Assembly: GCA_017544835.1 (NCBI GenBank)
Contig: JAFYDI010000108.1
Location: forward strand, 1 to 54,854
Length of the DNA stretch: 54,854 nt
Direction of reading: 5' to 3'
Source: Lachnospiraceae bacterium
GTDB lineage: Bacteria > Bacillota > Clostridia > Lachnospirales > Lachnospiraceae
The notes beneath the pieces were generated by a model. It saw only the letters and a program-made list of their open reading frames with translations, was not told where the DNA came from and searched no databases. A program made the translations under genes and the position numbers. This document shows, piece after piece, positions 16,269 to 25,217 of this stretch (positions are counted from its first letter, which is position 1; each line of letters begins with the position of its first letter).

Positions 16269-19066
16269 TATTCTTCACCTAACTTAAGAGCCTTTGTAAC
16301 ATTCATTCTAAAGAGTATAAATACAAGTACCAAAAGTACCACAATCATTACCGTTGCAATAACACCGTACAATCTGTACATATCCGATGCCACCGTAATA
16401 AGTCTCATCGGAAGTGCCTGATTCTCGGATGAATATGCCTGCTGAAGTATCGGTACGAATAATTTGGAAGTAAGCTTACCGATTCCGATACCTGCAAATA
16501 TCGATAATACTCCGGAGAATACCTGCTCATTTAAAAGCATGTGGAATATCTCGCCCTTATGGAAACCGGTTGCTCTCAGTACACCGAATATAAGCTCACG
16601 CTCTCTTATGGACATTACCCAGTAAATAAGGTAACCTACCGCGCAAAGCACAATCGTAACAACAAAGCCCATAGTAAGCACACCGTTGGTACCCTGAAGC
16701 AGCGGATCTCCCATGGTAGCCTTCAAATCAAGCTCACGGTTCTCATATTTCTTAACGCTTAACTTGTGCTCATCTACCCAATTATACACGTCAAGTGCGG
16801 TAGCATCTTCATTAAGCTGAATCCATACTTCGTAGGGATATGTGCCCCATTTGTTGGACAAATAATCGTAGTTGGCAACTATAAGGTAGTTTTCCTTGGA
16901 AAAAGCAGTTCCGTCGGGGTTAAGTCCGTTAGTCATCGGCGCATAACTCGGGAAGTAGTCAAAGAAACCTACAATCTTACAAGTCGCCGGCTTTTTCTTT
17001 GAATTACTGAATATAATACTGTCGCCGATATTGTAACCAAGCTTGGTGTTAAAGTTCTTCGAAAGAAGTACGCCGTCCTCAACTACCGCAAGGTCGTTTA
17101 AATACTCATAATAATGTTTCTCAAGGAATTCCTTGCTGACCATTGTCTGTGCGCCGAATTCCTTCGTATTAATTCCGAGAATCTGTGTAGTAATTGCGTC
17201 AGTGTTGCTTCCCACACGGCCTTTCTCTTCGTTAAATACTCTTGTATAACTCTTGGCGGCTGTAAGCGTATTGTACTTGGAGTAATCAGGCACAATATAG
17301 TCGCCGGTATATGAACCGTATCTGTCGGTAATCTCCGTCCATACTTCCTTGATAATAACGTCAGTTGCATCAAGGTACTCTGTATTCTCAACCGCATTGT
17401 CAAGAATGGTACGAGCTACCGTAGCATGATACATACCAAGAGAAATCGTCATAATAAGGAACAGCATAATAAGCTGCTGCTTACGACCGTTTTTGATATT
17501 CTCCATGAAGGATACGTGGCTGGCCGGTCCCCACCATTTTTTACCGATCTTGTAGATTAAAGATACAAGATGAGGCTGAATACGTAAAAAGAACATGCCT
17601 GCGCCCACAATAAACAGTGATGAACTGATATAAAGAAGCGGGTCTAAGCTCTCACCCGACAAAACTGTGCCGGATAAATCCTTCATATTCTTGTTAAAGC
17701 TATAGAAGCCGTACAAGGAAACTCCGAGGAGTAAAATATCAATAAATAACTTCTCCCACCAGCTCTTCTTCTTAAGCGCATTGCTCTGCTTAAGGTTAAC
17801 GATTGTAACCTTACTGTGCTTAAAAGAAGGAATCGTGATGCTAAGCAAGCATACGCCGATTGCAACCAGCGCATATATAAATGATTCCTTGGTATATGAA
17901 ACATTCAAGGATTGAGAGAAATCAAACTCCAGGAAGTTTCTGGTGGAACCAAGTACCCTTGCAAATAATGCGCCAAGAGGCATACCAACTACAGCGCCCA
18001 CAAGTGTAAGTACAAGTCCCTGGTAGAAATACAACCTGATAATCTGTCCGCTTGAACTACCACGGCTCTTGATTACAGAAATCTCACTTTTCTCCATCTC
18101 GTACATCTGTCCGGAAATCATGAACAGGAATGCAGCAAGCATCGCAAGCACGGGAACCTGCAAGATAATCAAGGTTGCAGATATTCTTGTAAGTTTCTTA
18201 TTGTATTCATCAAAAATCTTAATATAATCGGGCTCTTTGAGGACGCTCTTAAAAGCGCTCTCTTCTGTATAATACTTAGTATCTGCGTAGATTCTGTCTA
18301 CATCGCCCGCTTTAACCGACTCATAATCAAACATCGGAACGATATAACTGGTGATTGTATACTTGCCGACATTATCGCCCATAAATGTTCTTCTGAACAC
18401 GTCTTCACGACAAAGAATAGTGTCGTTAAGTTTTTCAGGCTTAATCTGCCAGAAATAGTTAAGTTCGTCGGCCGAATCATAAACACCCTTTACGTATACT
18501 CTGAGTGCCTTTCCATCGGGAGCCTTTATATCGTCAAAAGTAAAATACTCATTAACCAAAAGTCCCTTGTCAACCATACAAGACTGGCTTATTAATACTT
18601 CTATTGCACCGTCTTCCGTCACTCCGGCTTCCGAATACATTTCTCCGGCAAGTAACTTAATATGGTCTGTCATATCTCCGATTGCCGCAAGTTTAATTGC
18701 AAGTGCCTGAGCATCGCCTCTTCCCGTTTCCGAACTCATGGGAGTCGAGGCCAAAGAAAGTTCACGGAAAGTTGATGTCTCAGTAACCTTTAAGCGGTCA
18801 TAGAAGCCCTGTGCAAACTCGTCCATTTTCTTAAGGGTTGCACCGCCTTTTTCTTTTCTCGATACAACTGTGGCACTGATTAATGTAGGCCATTTACCCT
18901 CAGTTGATATGTAGTTCTCAAATTCATCATTTATCATTCGATCGTAAGCGGCCGCTCTGTAAAGAGGAAAGCTTACGACGGTGGCAGTAAGAAGGATGCA
19001 TCCCAAAAGAAGGCAGATATTCATCCATTTCTTATGCCACATTTTTTCAAGCATTATTCCAAGCAT
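16268..19066 (-). CDS. Large FtsX/MacB-type ABC permease with two FtsX domains
   Basis: 932 residues. An N-terminal membrane helix (about 15-35) leads to a large outside domain up to about 290. Three helices follow (ISATLIILQVPVLAMLAAFL, LVLTLVGAVVGMPLGALFA, YALVAIGVCLLSITI), then a further pair, a second outside domain (about 560-760), and three C-terminal helices ending VIVVLLVLVFILFRM. This is the double-FtsX layout of large Gram-positive permeases. It exports or extracts lipids, peptides or antibiotics in characterised relatives; the substrate here is unknown. It lies between the adaptor genes and the two ATPases, overlapping both by a few bases. Confidence 0.85.
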   Translation of the reverse strand: MLGIMLEKMWHKKWMNICLLLGCILLTATVVSFPLYRAAAYDRMINDEFENYISTEGKWPTLISATVVSRKEKGGATLKKMDEFAQGFYDRLKVTETSTFRELSLASTPMSSETGRGDAQALAIKLAAIGDMTDHIKLLAGEMYSEAGVTEDGAIEVLISQSCMVDKGLLVNEYFTFDDIKAPDGKALRVYVKGVYDSADELNYFWQIKPEKLNDTILCREDVFRRTFMGDNVGKYTITSYIVPMFDYESVKAGDVDRIYADTKYYTEESAFKSVLKEPDYIKIFDEYNKKLTRISATLIILQVPVLAMLAAFLFMISGQMYEMEKSEISVIKSRGSSSGQIIRLYFYQGLVLTLVGAVVGMPLGALFARVLGSTRNFLEFDFSQSLNVSYTKESFIYALVAIGVCLLSITIPSFKHSKVTIVNLKQSNALKKKSWWEKLFIDILLLGVSLYGFYSFNKNMKDLSGTVLSGESLDPLLYISSSLFIVGAGMFFLRIQPHLVSLIYKIGKKWWGPASHVSFMENIKNGRKQQLIMLFLIMTISLGMYHATVARTILDNAVENTEYLDATDVIIKEVWTEITDRYGSYTGDYIVPDYSKYNTLTAAKSYTRVFNEEKGRVGSNTDAITTQILGINTKEFGAQTMVSKEFLEKHYYEYLNDLAVVEDGVLLSKNFNTKLGYNIGDSIIFSNSKKKPATCKIVGFFDYFPSYAPMTNGLNPDGTAFSKENYLIVANYDYLSNKWGTYPYEVWIQLNEDATALDVYNWVDEHKLSVKKYENRELDLKATMGDPLLQGTNGVLTMGFVVTIVLCAVGYLIYWVMSIRERELIFGVLRATGFHKGEIFHMLLNEQVFSGVLSIFAGIGIGKLTSKLFVPILQQAYSSENQALPMRLITVASDMYRLYGVIATVMIVVLLVLVFILFRMNVTKALKLGEE

Positions 19067-21159
19067 ATCTTTGTTCCTTCCGAAAGCCCATCGGCAACCC
19101 AGTAATTAAAGTTGTCGCTTCCACCTGCGATAAAGCTCTTAAGTGTAGGCTTATTATTTTCGTCAAGTATAGTTACGTAAGTCACTCCGTTTTCAACGGT
19201 AACGGCACCCCTGGGTACGAGTACTACATTGTCCATTGAACGCACTTCAACAGATACGTCAAAGTGACTTCTCATCCACCATCCGTCGTAACCTCTGTTG
19301 GATGCTGCCATCTTGGCGAAATCTTCTTTTGAAACTTTTATTACATTGTAGCCGGAATCAAGGTCTGAGCTTACAGCGCAGTTGGATACCATTACTACTT
19401 CTCCGATTGCCTCAGCCTTTTCTCCCGCCTCATCGTCATACTTTATTACCGCTTCGTTGCCGTATGTAATCTGTCCTGCTTTGTCTTCAACAACTATGTA
19501 GCAGTTGTTTTCGTCAGCAAGTTTGCAGACATTGGCGTCGCGCTGAAGGATATCTCCTTCCTCAAATGTACTGATTTCCGTGATGATTCCCGAAAAAGGA
19601 GCCTTTATTACGGTTGTAGCCGCATCTTTCTTCATATCGCTTATAAGCTCCTGAAGGTCGGCTATCGAATCCTGCTTAATCTTAATAAGCTTTTCGTTCT
19701 TTTCTTTGTCCTTCTCAAGGTCTGCAAGGTCTTCCTGTAATCTTAACAGGCTTCTTTCGTTACGCTTTATATTGATGTCATCGCCGCTTACTCGAATCTT
19801 GGCAATTACCTGACCTTTTTCAACTCTTTCGTAACGCTTTACACAAACCTCAGAAATATATGTAACACCATATTTGATTGGATTGTTGATATACTCGCTC
19901 TTGGGGTAGAAAATGTATCCTGTTTCATTAAACTGAACACAAATCTTGCCCTTTGAAACTGCTTCGGTCTTGGATTTTTTCTTGACCTTAAACTCGGATA
20001 CCACTCTGTCACCCTCGTTAAGTCCCGATAAGATTTCCGTATAAAAACCGTTCTTAATGCCTGTTTTTACGGGGGTTAAAGAAGTGCTCTCTCCATCATA
20101 AACATATACATAAGCTCCGTCGGAGTCAGCCTTTATCGCATCTGTGGGAACGCAGAGCGCACCATCTCTCTTATTGCTTATTACAATTATTGTTGCAAAA
20201 TCTCCGGCTTTGATTTCACCCGAATCATCCTTAATCAAGAAGGTAGAATAGCTGCTGGAGGTTTCCGTCGATGTAGCCGCTCCGGAATCAGCCGTCTCAG
20301 GCTCTACAAACTCAACTTCATAACGTTTGCCGTTTATAATCGCATAATAGTCTACCGCGCGCTTTATTTCGCTCTTGTAAACCATTTCACTTCTGATTCG
20401 CAAATCGTTTAAATCGCCTACAGCCGCCACGGAAACATCTTTGGAAATGTAATTGTTCCAGTCAAAGAGGCCGATGGACACTACTGTTCCCGCGTCCTTG
20501 GCATTGGCAAGAACGTTTTTGCGTTCGGTGTTAAGCTGTCTTAAACACAAAGTGTCATAATCTCTGTCAACCTGGTAGAGTTCTCTGGTCTCCTTGGCCT
20601 TTTCTTCGCTTTTCTGAAGTGATGCTGTCGCGTTGGCAAGAAGATATTTGTATCTTGCATATGAACCAGAGCTTTCATAGGCAGCTCTTTCTGTACTACT
20701 TAAAGCTTCTATATTTTTGACTATTTGCTCGTAATACTCGACGTTCCATTCATTCTCATAATATGATTTATCATATATGTCTTTAATGGCTTCTTCATAT
20801 TTCTCATCGTTGGTGGCGATTTTTTCTTTTAACGTTTTAATCTTCTTATCGATATCTTCAGTTGAAGCATAAACTACGGTATCGCCCTTACCTACTGTAT
20901 TGCCGGGAAGAACCCCGTATCTGTCAAAACGCTGATTGGTGGAAAAAGAAATCTCCGTAACCTTCGGAACAACCTTGCCGCCATAGGTCTTATAAGTGAC
21001 AAGATCTTGTCTTGAAGCAACCGCATAATTGGCTGTAACGCCGACGGGCTCAACAAGTTCTATTCCTTCGCTTAAGTCCGTTTTGTCGGAGCAACCTGCA
21101 AGCGTAGACAGGACAAGCGTAGATATCATTAATACAATAACTGATTTTTTAATACTCAT
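19054..21159 (-). CDS. Double-length membrane-fusion adaptor lipoprotein
   Basis: 701 residues, about twice the usual HlyD/MacA adaptor. A lipobox STLAGC (Cys23) anchors it outside the membrane. Residues 40-395 form one adaptor: beta-barrel, long charged coiled coil (about 105-205), then GDFATIIVISNKRDGALCVPTDAI and LSGLNEGDRVV. Residues 400-701 form another: KVSGD-type lipoyl half, coiled coil (about 465-515), TVIKAPFSGIITEIS, VVLVPRGAVTVENGVTYV and DGLSEGTKICLE. Each half therefore has its own coiled coil and terminal barrel. It overlaps the permease gene by 13 bases and the first adaptor by 4, so it works with them as one export complex. Confidence 0.8.
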   Translation of the reverse strand: MSIKKSVIVLMISTLVLSTLAGCSDKTDLSEGIELVEPVGVTANYAVASRQDLVTYKTYGGKVVPKVTEISFSTNQRFDRYGVLPGNTVGKGDTVVYASTEDIDKKIKTLKEKIATNDEKYEEAIKDIYDKSYYENEWNVEYYEQIVKNIEALSSTERAAYESSGSYARYKYLLANATASLQKSEEKAKETRELYQVDRDYDTLCLRQLNTERKNVLANAKDAGTVVSIGLFDWNNYISKDVSVAAVGDLNDLRIRSEMVYKSEIKRAVDYYAIINGKRYEVEFVEPETADSGAATSTETSSSYSTFLIKDDSGEIKAGDFATIIVISNKRDGALCVPTDAIKADSDGAYVYVYDGESTSLTPVKTGIKNGFYTEILSGLNEGDRVVSEFKVKKKSKTEAVSKGKICVQFNETGYIFYPKSEYINNPIKYGVTYISEVCVKRYERVEKGQVIAKIRVSGDDINIKRNERSLLRLQEDLADLEKDKEKNEKLIKIKQDSIADLQELISDMKKDAATTVIKAPFSGIITEISTFEEGDILQRDANVCKLADENNCYIVVEDKAGQITYGNEAVIKYDDEAGEKAEAIGEVVMVSNCAVSSDLDSGYNVIKVSKEDFAKMAASNRGYDGWWMRSHFDVSVEVRSMDNVVLVPRGAVTVENGVTYVTILDENNKPTLKSFIAGGSDNFNYWVADGLSEGTKICLE

Positions 21160-22235
21160 TTCTTTAATACCTTTTCTCCTTCTGAAAGACCGCTAAGTAC
21201 TTCTACTTTTTCGTCTCCCATAAGTCCTACCTCAATATAACGAATCTCACGTACGTTTTCTGCCGACAACGTGTATACGAAAGCTTTGTCGCCTGCAACG
21301 TGCACAGTGTCCTTAGGAACCGATAATACATGTTCTTTCTTGGCAATTTCTACAGAAATTGTTCCCATAACGCCCATATCGATTTCCGAATTATCAGGGC
21401 CGTCGTAAATACTGAACAGCATCTGATCGTTCCAGGATTCCATTTCATAAGGCATTACAAGATAATCACCTGCGGCACTTGAGTAAATAATCTTCATGTC
21501 AACAGCTTTACCTTCTTCAAAAAGGTTCTTGTATTCAATAGCCGTTGAAGAGAACAAGCAGTTTGTGTCATCTACTATAGTCATAATTACAGTTCCTGCT
21601 TTGGATGTAGAGCCTTCAAGATTCTGCTTTAACTTGTATACCTTTCCGTCCATGTTGGCGTATAATCTGCTGGCACGAAGCTCTTTCTGCTTCTTCGCTA
21701 GTTCTTGTCTGTCAAATTCAAGAGAATCATTTAACAGTTCGCGCTCTCTCGCATACTGGCTCTTGATATTTTCAATATCCTTTTCAACATCTTTGGTGTC
21801 AGCATTTTGAAGGATATTGCTAATCCATCTGTCCTGAACTGCAAGTTCTTCATTGGTCGCGGAATACTGCAAAAGAAGTTCATTGCGCTTAATCTTATAA
21901 CTTAATTCATCAATAGACTTCTGCAATGCATCGGAAGATAATTCGCATAAAAGCGTTCCCTTCTTAACCTTCTCGCCTTCCTTAACATATACTTTGTCGA
22001 CATACTTGCCGGTCTGGTTAAAAGAAACCTCCTGGGAATTGGTCTGCACATAGGTGCAATCAATCTTTCCGCTTTGAACAACATCATCATATGTAACAGG
22101 AATCAGATTGAAAGACATAACATCTTCTTCCGAATCAACTATTACGAGAGGTACCTCTTCATTTTTAGTACATGCAGACAATGCAAGTGTTGAAGCAACA
22201 AGCAATACTGCACATAATCTAATTCGTTTTTTCAT
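21156..22235 (-). CDS. Membrane-fusion adaptor lipoprotein (HlyD/MacA-like)
   Basis: 359 residues from ATG 22235, which has GGAG upstream and gives a clean lipoprotein signal ending LALSAC (Cys22). An earlier in-frame ATG would disrupt the signal peptide. The order is a barrel strand, a lipoyl half (VYVKEGEKVKKGTLLCELSS), a coiled coil (about 112-195), the second lipoyl half (YANMDGKVYKLKQNLEG) and a C-terminal barrel ending EVLSGLSEGEKVLKK. It starts the export operon and precedes the double-length adaptor. In MacAB-like systems the adaptor presents substrate to the permease; in Gram-positives such adaptors act without an outer-membrane channel. Confidence 0.85.
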   Translation of the reverse strand: MKKRIRLCAVLLVASTLALSACTKNEEVPLVIVDSEEDVMSFNLIPVTYDDVVQSGKIDCTYVQTNSQEVSFNQTGKYVDKVYVKEGEKVKKGTLLCELSSDALQKSIDELSYKIKRNELLLQYSATNEELAVQDRWISNILQNADTKDVEKDIENIKSQYARERELLNDSLEFDRQELAKKQKELRASRLYANMDGKVYKLKQNLEGSTSKAGTVIMTIVDDTNCLFSSTAIEYKNLFEEGKAVDMKIIYSSAAGDYLVMPYEMESWNDQMLFSIYDGPDNSEIDMGVMGTISVEIAKKEHVLSVPKDTVHVAGDKAFVYTLSAENVREIRYIEVGLMGDEKVEVLSGLSEGEKVLKK

Positions 22236-22508
22236 AGTAAATCTCCAATATTTCAAATTACAAATGACATTGTACTTTATGATAATGCATAATTCCTATT
22301 ACTTTTTGCTTTTTTTAAGTAAAAATGTGCTAATTTTACAAAAAATAACTAGCGAGAAAAAGGGAGTTTTGAAGAAAAATATGCGAAGTGCGATTTTTAA
22401 CGCGAAAAATAGTTTCCTGAAAATGCTTATAAATTCAATTAAATTATATAAAAGATAATTTCAGTTTTTTAATATGCAAAAACGGCTATTTGCATATATA
22501 TAATTACA
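22236..22508. other. Gene-free AT-rich leader region of the export operon
   Basis: No plausible gene on either strand. The region is very AT-rich. It contains one clear symmetrical element: ATATGCAAA (22472-22480) and TTTGCATAT (22489-22497), a 9-bp inverted repeat with an 8-base centre, which may be an operator or hairpin. TATAAT-like boxes occur on the minus strand but none has a convincing -35, so the promoter of the export operon is not placed. Confidence 0.5.
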
Positions 22509-22543
22509 TAAAAAAGGACGATGCCCGGAAAACATCGTCCTTT
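22509..22543 (-). terminator. Terminator ending the sugar-uptake locus
   Basis: AAAGGACGATG (22513-22523) pairs perfectly over 11 bases with CATCGTCCTTT (22533-22543). On the minus strand the stem runs into a T-rich tract. It lies 25 bases after the stop of the binding-protein gene. Confidence 0.9.
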
Positions 22544-22568
22544 GATACTATTTAGTTAAACCAATATC

Positions 22569-24038
22569 TTACTGGTTAGCTTCGTCGATGTACTGCTTGT
22601 ACATGTCGCGGCATCCATCCATAATGGTAGATACAGGATCACAGTTAGGTCCGAACTTCCACTGGAAAGGAGCACCCATATCAAGGTTAGGAATAACTGC
22701 CTCTAACTGAATCTCAGAGTTCTTAGACATAAGCGGAACAGTTTCCTCACATGCTCTCTGGTCGAAGTTACCGGTACGTGTGGTATTTACGTAAGGGTTG
22801 TAATCTTCATAACCGGGAACGAACTCGTTGTAAAGGCTGTATGCAAATGCACACTTCCAAGCTCTGTCAGCATCGTAGCAAGCAGGGATAATGCAAACGT
22901 TATCCTGTGCGGTCTGAACAAGCTTACCCTTAGGTCCCTTCGGGAACATTACGAAGCCAAGACCATCCTCGGTCTCAGGCTGCTCGTAGAAAAGGTTACC
23001 GGGTGTTGCGCAGTACTGCTGATCGCAAACGAATGCGCATCCGCCGTTCTGGAACTGACCCTGATAGTAATCCCATGAAGGAGCGCTGCCGTCTTCGCCT
23101 TCGGGACCATTCCAGTCGTACTTGGTGAAGATATCGCGAACCCATTCAAGAGCTTCAAGAGTTTCAGGAGATTCGAATTCGTAGGTGTACTTGCCGGAAG
23201 CATCCTGACCAACGTACTTACCGCCGTTAGAGAATACAGCTGCTGTAACCATAACGCCTTCGTTAACACCAAGACCCCAGATATCGGTGGTACCATCGTT
23301 ATCGGTATCCTGCTGAACCTTCTCAAGGATCTCTTCGAATGCTGCCCATGTCCAGGTATCATTCTTCTGCATATCGTAAATAGAATCGGGATCAACACCG
23401 GCTTCTCTTAAGATCTTCTTGTTGAAGTATAAACCGGTTCTGGGCTCTGCCCAACCTGCACGGAATGCATAAATGCCACCGTTAACAGTGTAAAGTTTGT
23501 GAACGCCGTTAGCCCACTTAGCTTCGGAGAAGTCAAGGCAATCAAGAGTAGAAAGGTCATAAACAAGACCATTGTCGATTGCTGAAAGAAGTGTGCCATC
23601 ACCTGAGTGAAGGGTGAATACGTAGTTCTTGTCGTCGCCGCCTGCTGTAGCGTAATCAACGAAGTCCTGAGCTACTGTTCCCCAGTCACCGATGGTTTCT
23701 GCGTGAATTTTGAAGTTGTAGGTTTCCTGAATCCAATCCTGGTAAGCGTACTGAGCTTCTTCGAACTCGGTCTTAGCTTCGTCTCTCTCTGCTTTGGAGA
23801 ACCAGTCACGGATAATAATTTCAACACCGCCAAGATCGTAGGTGTTGCCGTTAGCGTCCTTTAATACGGTATAAGGGCTAACTTCTTCTTCAACTGACTC
23901 AGATACAACGGGTTCTGTTGAAGCGGGTGCTGCAGACTCGGAAACAGACGCAGGGGCCTTTTCGCAAGCTGCAAAACTCATGGTCATAGCGGCTGCCATA
24001 GAAGCTGCTAAAACCTTCTTTGCCATAGGCTTTCTCAT
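22569..24038 (-). CDS. Extracellular solute-binding lipoprotein (ABC sugar type)
   Basis: 489 residues. A signal peptide ending MSFAAC (Cys25) is followed by a Ser/Ala/Glu-rich linker and a family-1 type binding fold, with typical stretches GLYFNKKILREAGVD, WTWAAFEEILEKVQQDTDNDG and FVMFPKGPKGK. It should capture xylo- or arabinoxylo-oligosaccharides for the permeases encoded just upstream. AGGAGG lies nine bases before the ATG. A separate promoter and paired direct repeats occur in the 162-base gap before it, so it can be made in excess of the permeases, as usual for binding proteins. A strong terminator follows. Confidence 0.88.
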   Translation of the reverse strand: MRKPMAKKVLAASMAAAMTMSFAACEKAPASVSESAAPASTEPVVSESVEEEVSPYTVLKDANGNTYDLGGVEIIIRDWFSKAERDEAKTEFEEAQYAYQDWIQETYNFKIHAETIGDWGTVAQDFVDYATAGGDDKNYVFTLHSGDGTLLSAIDNGLVYDLSTLDCLDFSEAKWANGVHKLYTVNGGIYAFRAGWAEPRTGLYFNKKILREAGVDPDSIYDMQKNDTWTWAAFEEILEKVQQDTDNDGTTDIWGLGVNEGVMVTAAVFSNGGKYVGQDASGKYTYEFESPETLEALEWVRDIFTKYDWNGPEGEDGSAPSWDYYQGQFQNGGCAFVCDQQYCATPGNLFYEQPETEDGLGFVMFPKGPKGKLVQTAQDNVCIIPACYDADRAWKCAFAYSLYNEFVPGYEDYNPYVNTTRTGNFDQRACEETVPLMSKNSEIQLEAVIPNLDMGAPFQWKFGPNCDPVSTIMDGCRDMYKQYIDEANQ

Positions 24039-24057
24039 AGTATTTTTCCTCCTATTA

Positions 24058-24086
24058 TCTATATACTATAGTATCAACATTGACAA
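24058..24086 (-). promoter_or_regulatory. Probable promoter of the binding-protein gene
   Basis: On the minus strand TTGTCA (24081-24086) and TATAGA (24058-24063) are separated by 17 bases, and the start codon lies about 20 bases further on with AGGAGG between. It would give extra transcripts of the binding protein within the larger operon. Confidence 0.45.
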
Positions 24087-24118
24087 TTGAACTCTTCCGG
24101 GAGTATCAATGTCGATAC
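24071..24118. promoter_or_regulatory. Direct repeats GTATCAA and an inverted repeat near the promoter
   Basis: GTATCAA occurs at 24071-24077 and 24103-24109, the same way round and 32 bases apart, or three helical turns. The second copy also forms an inverted repeat with GATAC (24114-24118). Same-face direct repeats are typical of AraC-family operators, and an AraC gene lies in this locus. Confidence 0.35.
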
Positions 24119-24200
24119 ATAATACATACTAACTTAAACGATTACTTAATCATTTTACTACAGACTGGATAAATATGGAAGTAAAAAAACGATTTTTTTG

Positions 24201-25217
24201 TTACATTTTTATACCGGTACTTGAAATACTTTCTACAAACGCTCTCTGTGCGAAGAGATACACTACAAGTATCGGGAAAACAATCATCAATGTACCTGTT
24301 GCAAGTATAGCATTTGAATACTGTGTGGATACACCTACCTGAGCATTGGCACCGCCACCCATCTCTCTGGCTACATATACACCCAAGCTGTCTACAAGTC
24401 TTGAAAGTTCGGTACTTACCAAGGTGTTGTTACCAAGGAAGAGCTTGGAGTAGAAACCGTCAGTCCACTGCCATACAAGCGAGAACAGGAAGCATGATGT
24501 AATAATCGGCTTAGCTTCGGGAAGCATAATGCGTACAAATGTCTTCATCATACCGCATCCGTCAACGTATGCTGCTTCTTCAAGGTCAATAGGAATGTTT
24601 CTGAAGAACTGTCTTACAAGGTAAATGTATAAGCCGTTCTTAAGACCACAGCATGTGAAACTCATCATGAAGTAAGGAATTGCACTGCCTCGAAGGTTGA
24701 TTCCCTGACCCTTGATAAGCTTAACGATACCAAGGAAATCCCACATGTTAAAGTGAAGGTAAAGTGAGCTTGAAAATGCCTGCGGAGGAATAATAATCAT
24801 TCCAAGCACAAATGCAAACCACATATTCTTAAGCGGGAACTTAAATCTTGCGAATCCGTATCCTACGATTGTACACATAGCGGTCTGAATAATCGCAAGT
24901 GACAATGAGAAAATTATGGAATTCTTAAGTCCCACACCGTATTTCATAATTCTTGCGGCAAGCTGGTAATTCTCACCGGTGAAATGAAGCGGAACCGATA
25001 CAACTATAGGATTATATAAGTCTTCCTGCTTCATGAAGCTTACTGAAATCTTATTAAACAAAGGAATAAGAATCAGGAAGCAAAGACCGAATAAAAGGAT
25101 AAATCTGCAAAGCTTTACAAGTACATCTGTAACATCTTTTCTAAAGAGGTATCCGCCGGACTTTCTATTTCTGTCCCAGTAGGTACTGTATTTTTGAACT
25201 TTTACTTTTTTAGTCAT
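24201..25217 (-). CDS. Carbohydrate ABC permease, MalG type
   Basis: 338 residues with six membrane helices and the cytoplasmic EAA loop EEAAYVDGCGMMKTFVRIMLP, which docks the ATPase. The length exceeds the usual 280 because of an insert after the first helix and a longer periplasm-side loop (NLRGSAIPYFMMSF region). It overlaps the upstream MalF-type gene by 8 bases and starts with a GGGGG site. With its partner it forms the first of two permease pairs in this locus. No ATPase is encoded nearby; a shared MsmX-like one is presumably used. Confidence 0.88.
   Translation of the reverse strand: MTKKVKVQKYSTYWDRNRKSGGYLFRKDVTDVLVKLCRFILLFGLCFLILIPLFNKISVSFMKQEDLYNPIVVSVPLHFTGENYQLAARIMKYGVGLKNSIIFSLSLAIIQTAMCTIVGYGFARFKFPLKNMWFAFVLGMIIIPPQAFSSSLYLHFNMWDFLGIVKLIKGQGINLRGSAIPYFMMSFTCCGLKNGLYIYLVRQFFRNIPIDLEEAAYVDGCGMMKTFVRIMLPEAKPIITSCFLFSLVWQWTDGFYSKLFLGNNTLVSTELSRLVDSLGVYVAREMGGGANAQVGVSTQYSNAILATGTLMIVFPILVVYLFAQRAFVESISSTGIKM

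Noticed and set aside
14711-22235. Calling the export genes MacAB
   Set aside because: The permease has the large double-FtsX layout, there are two different ATPases and two adaptors, and there is no outer-membrane channel in this cell type.
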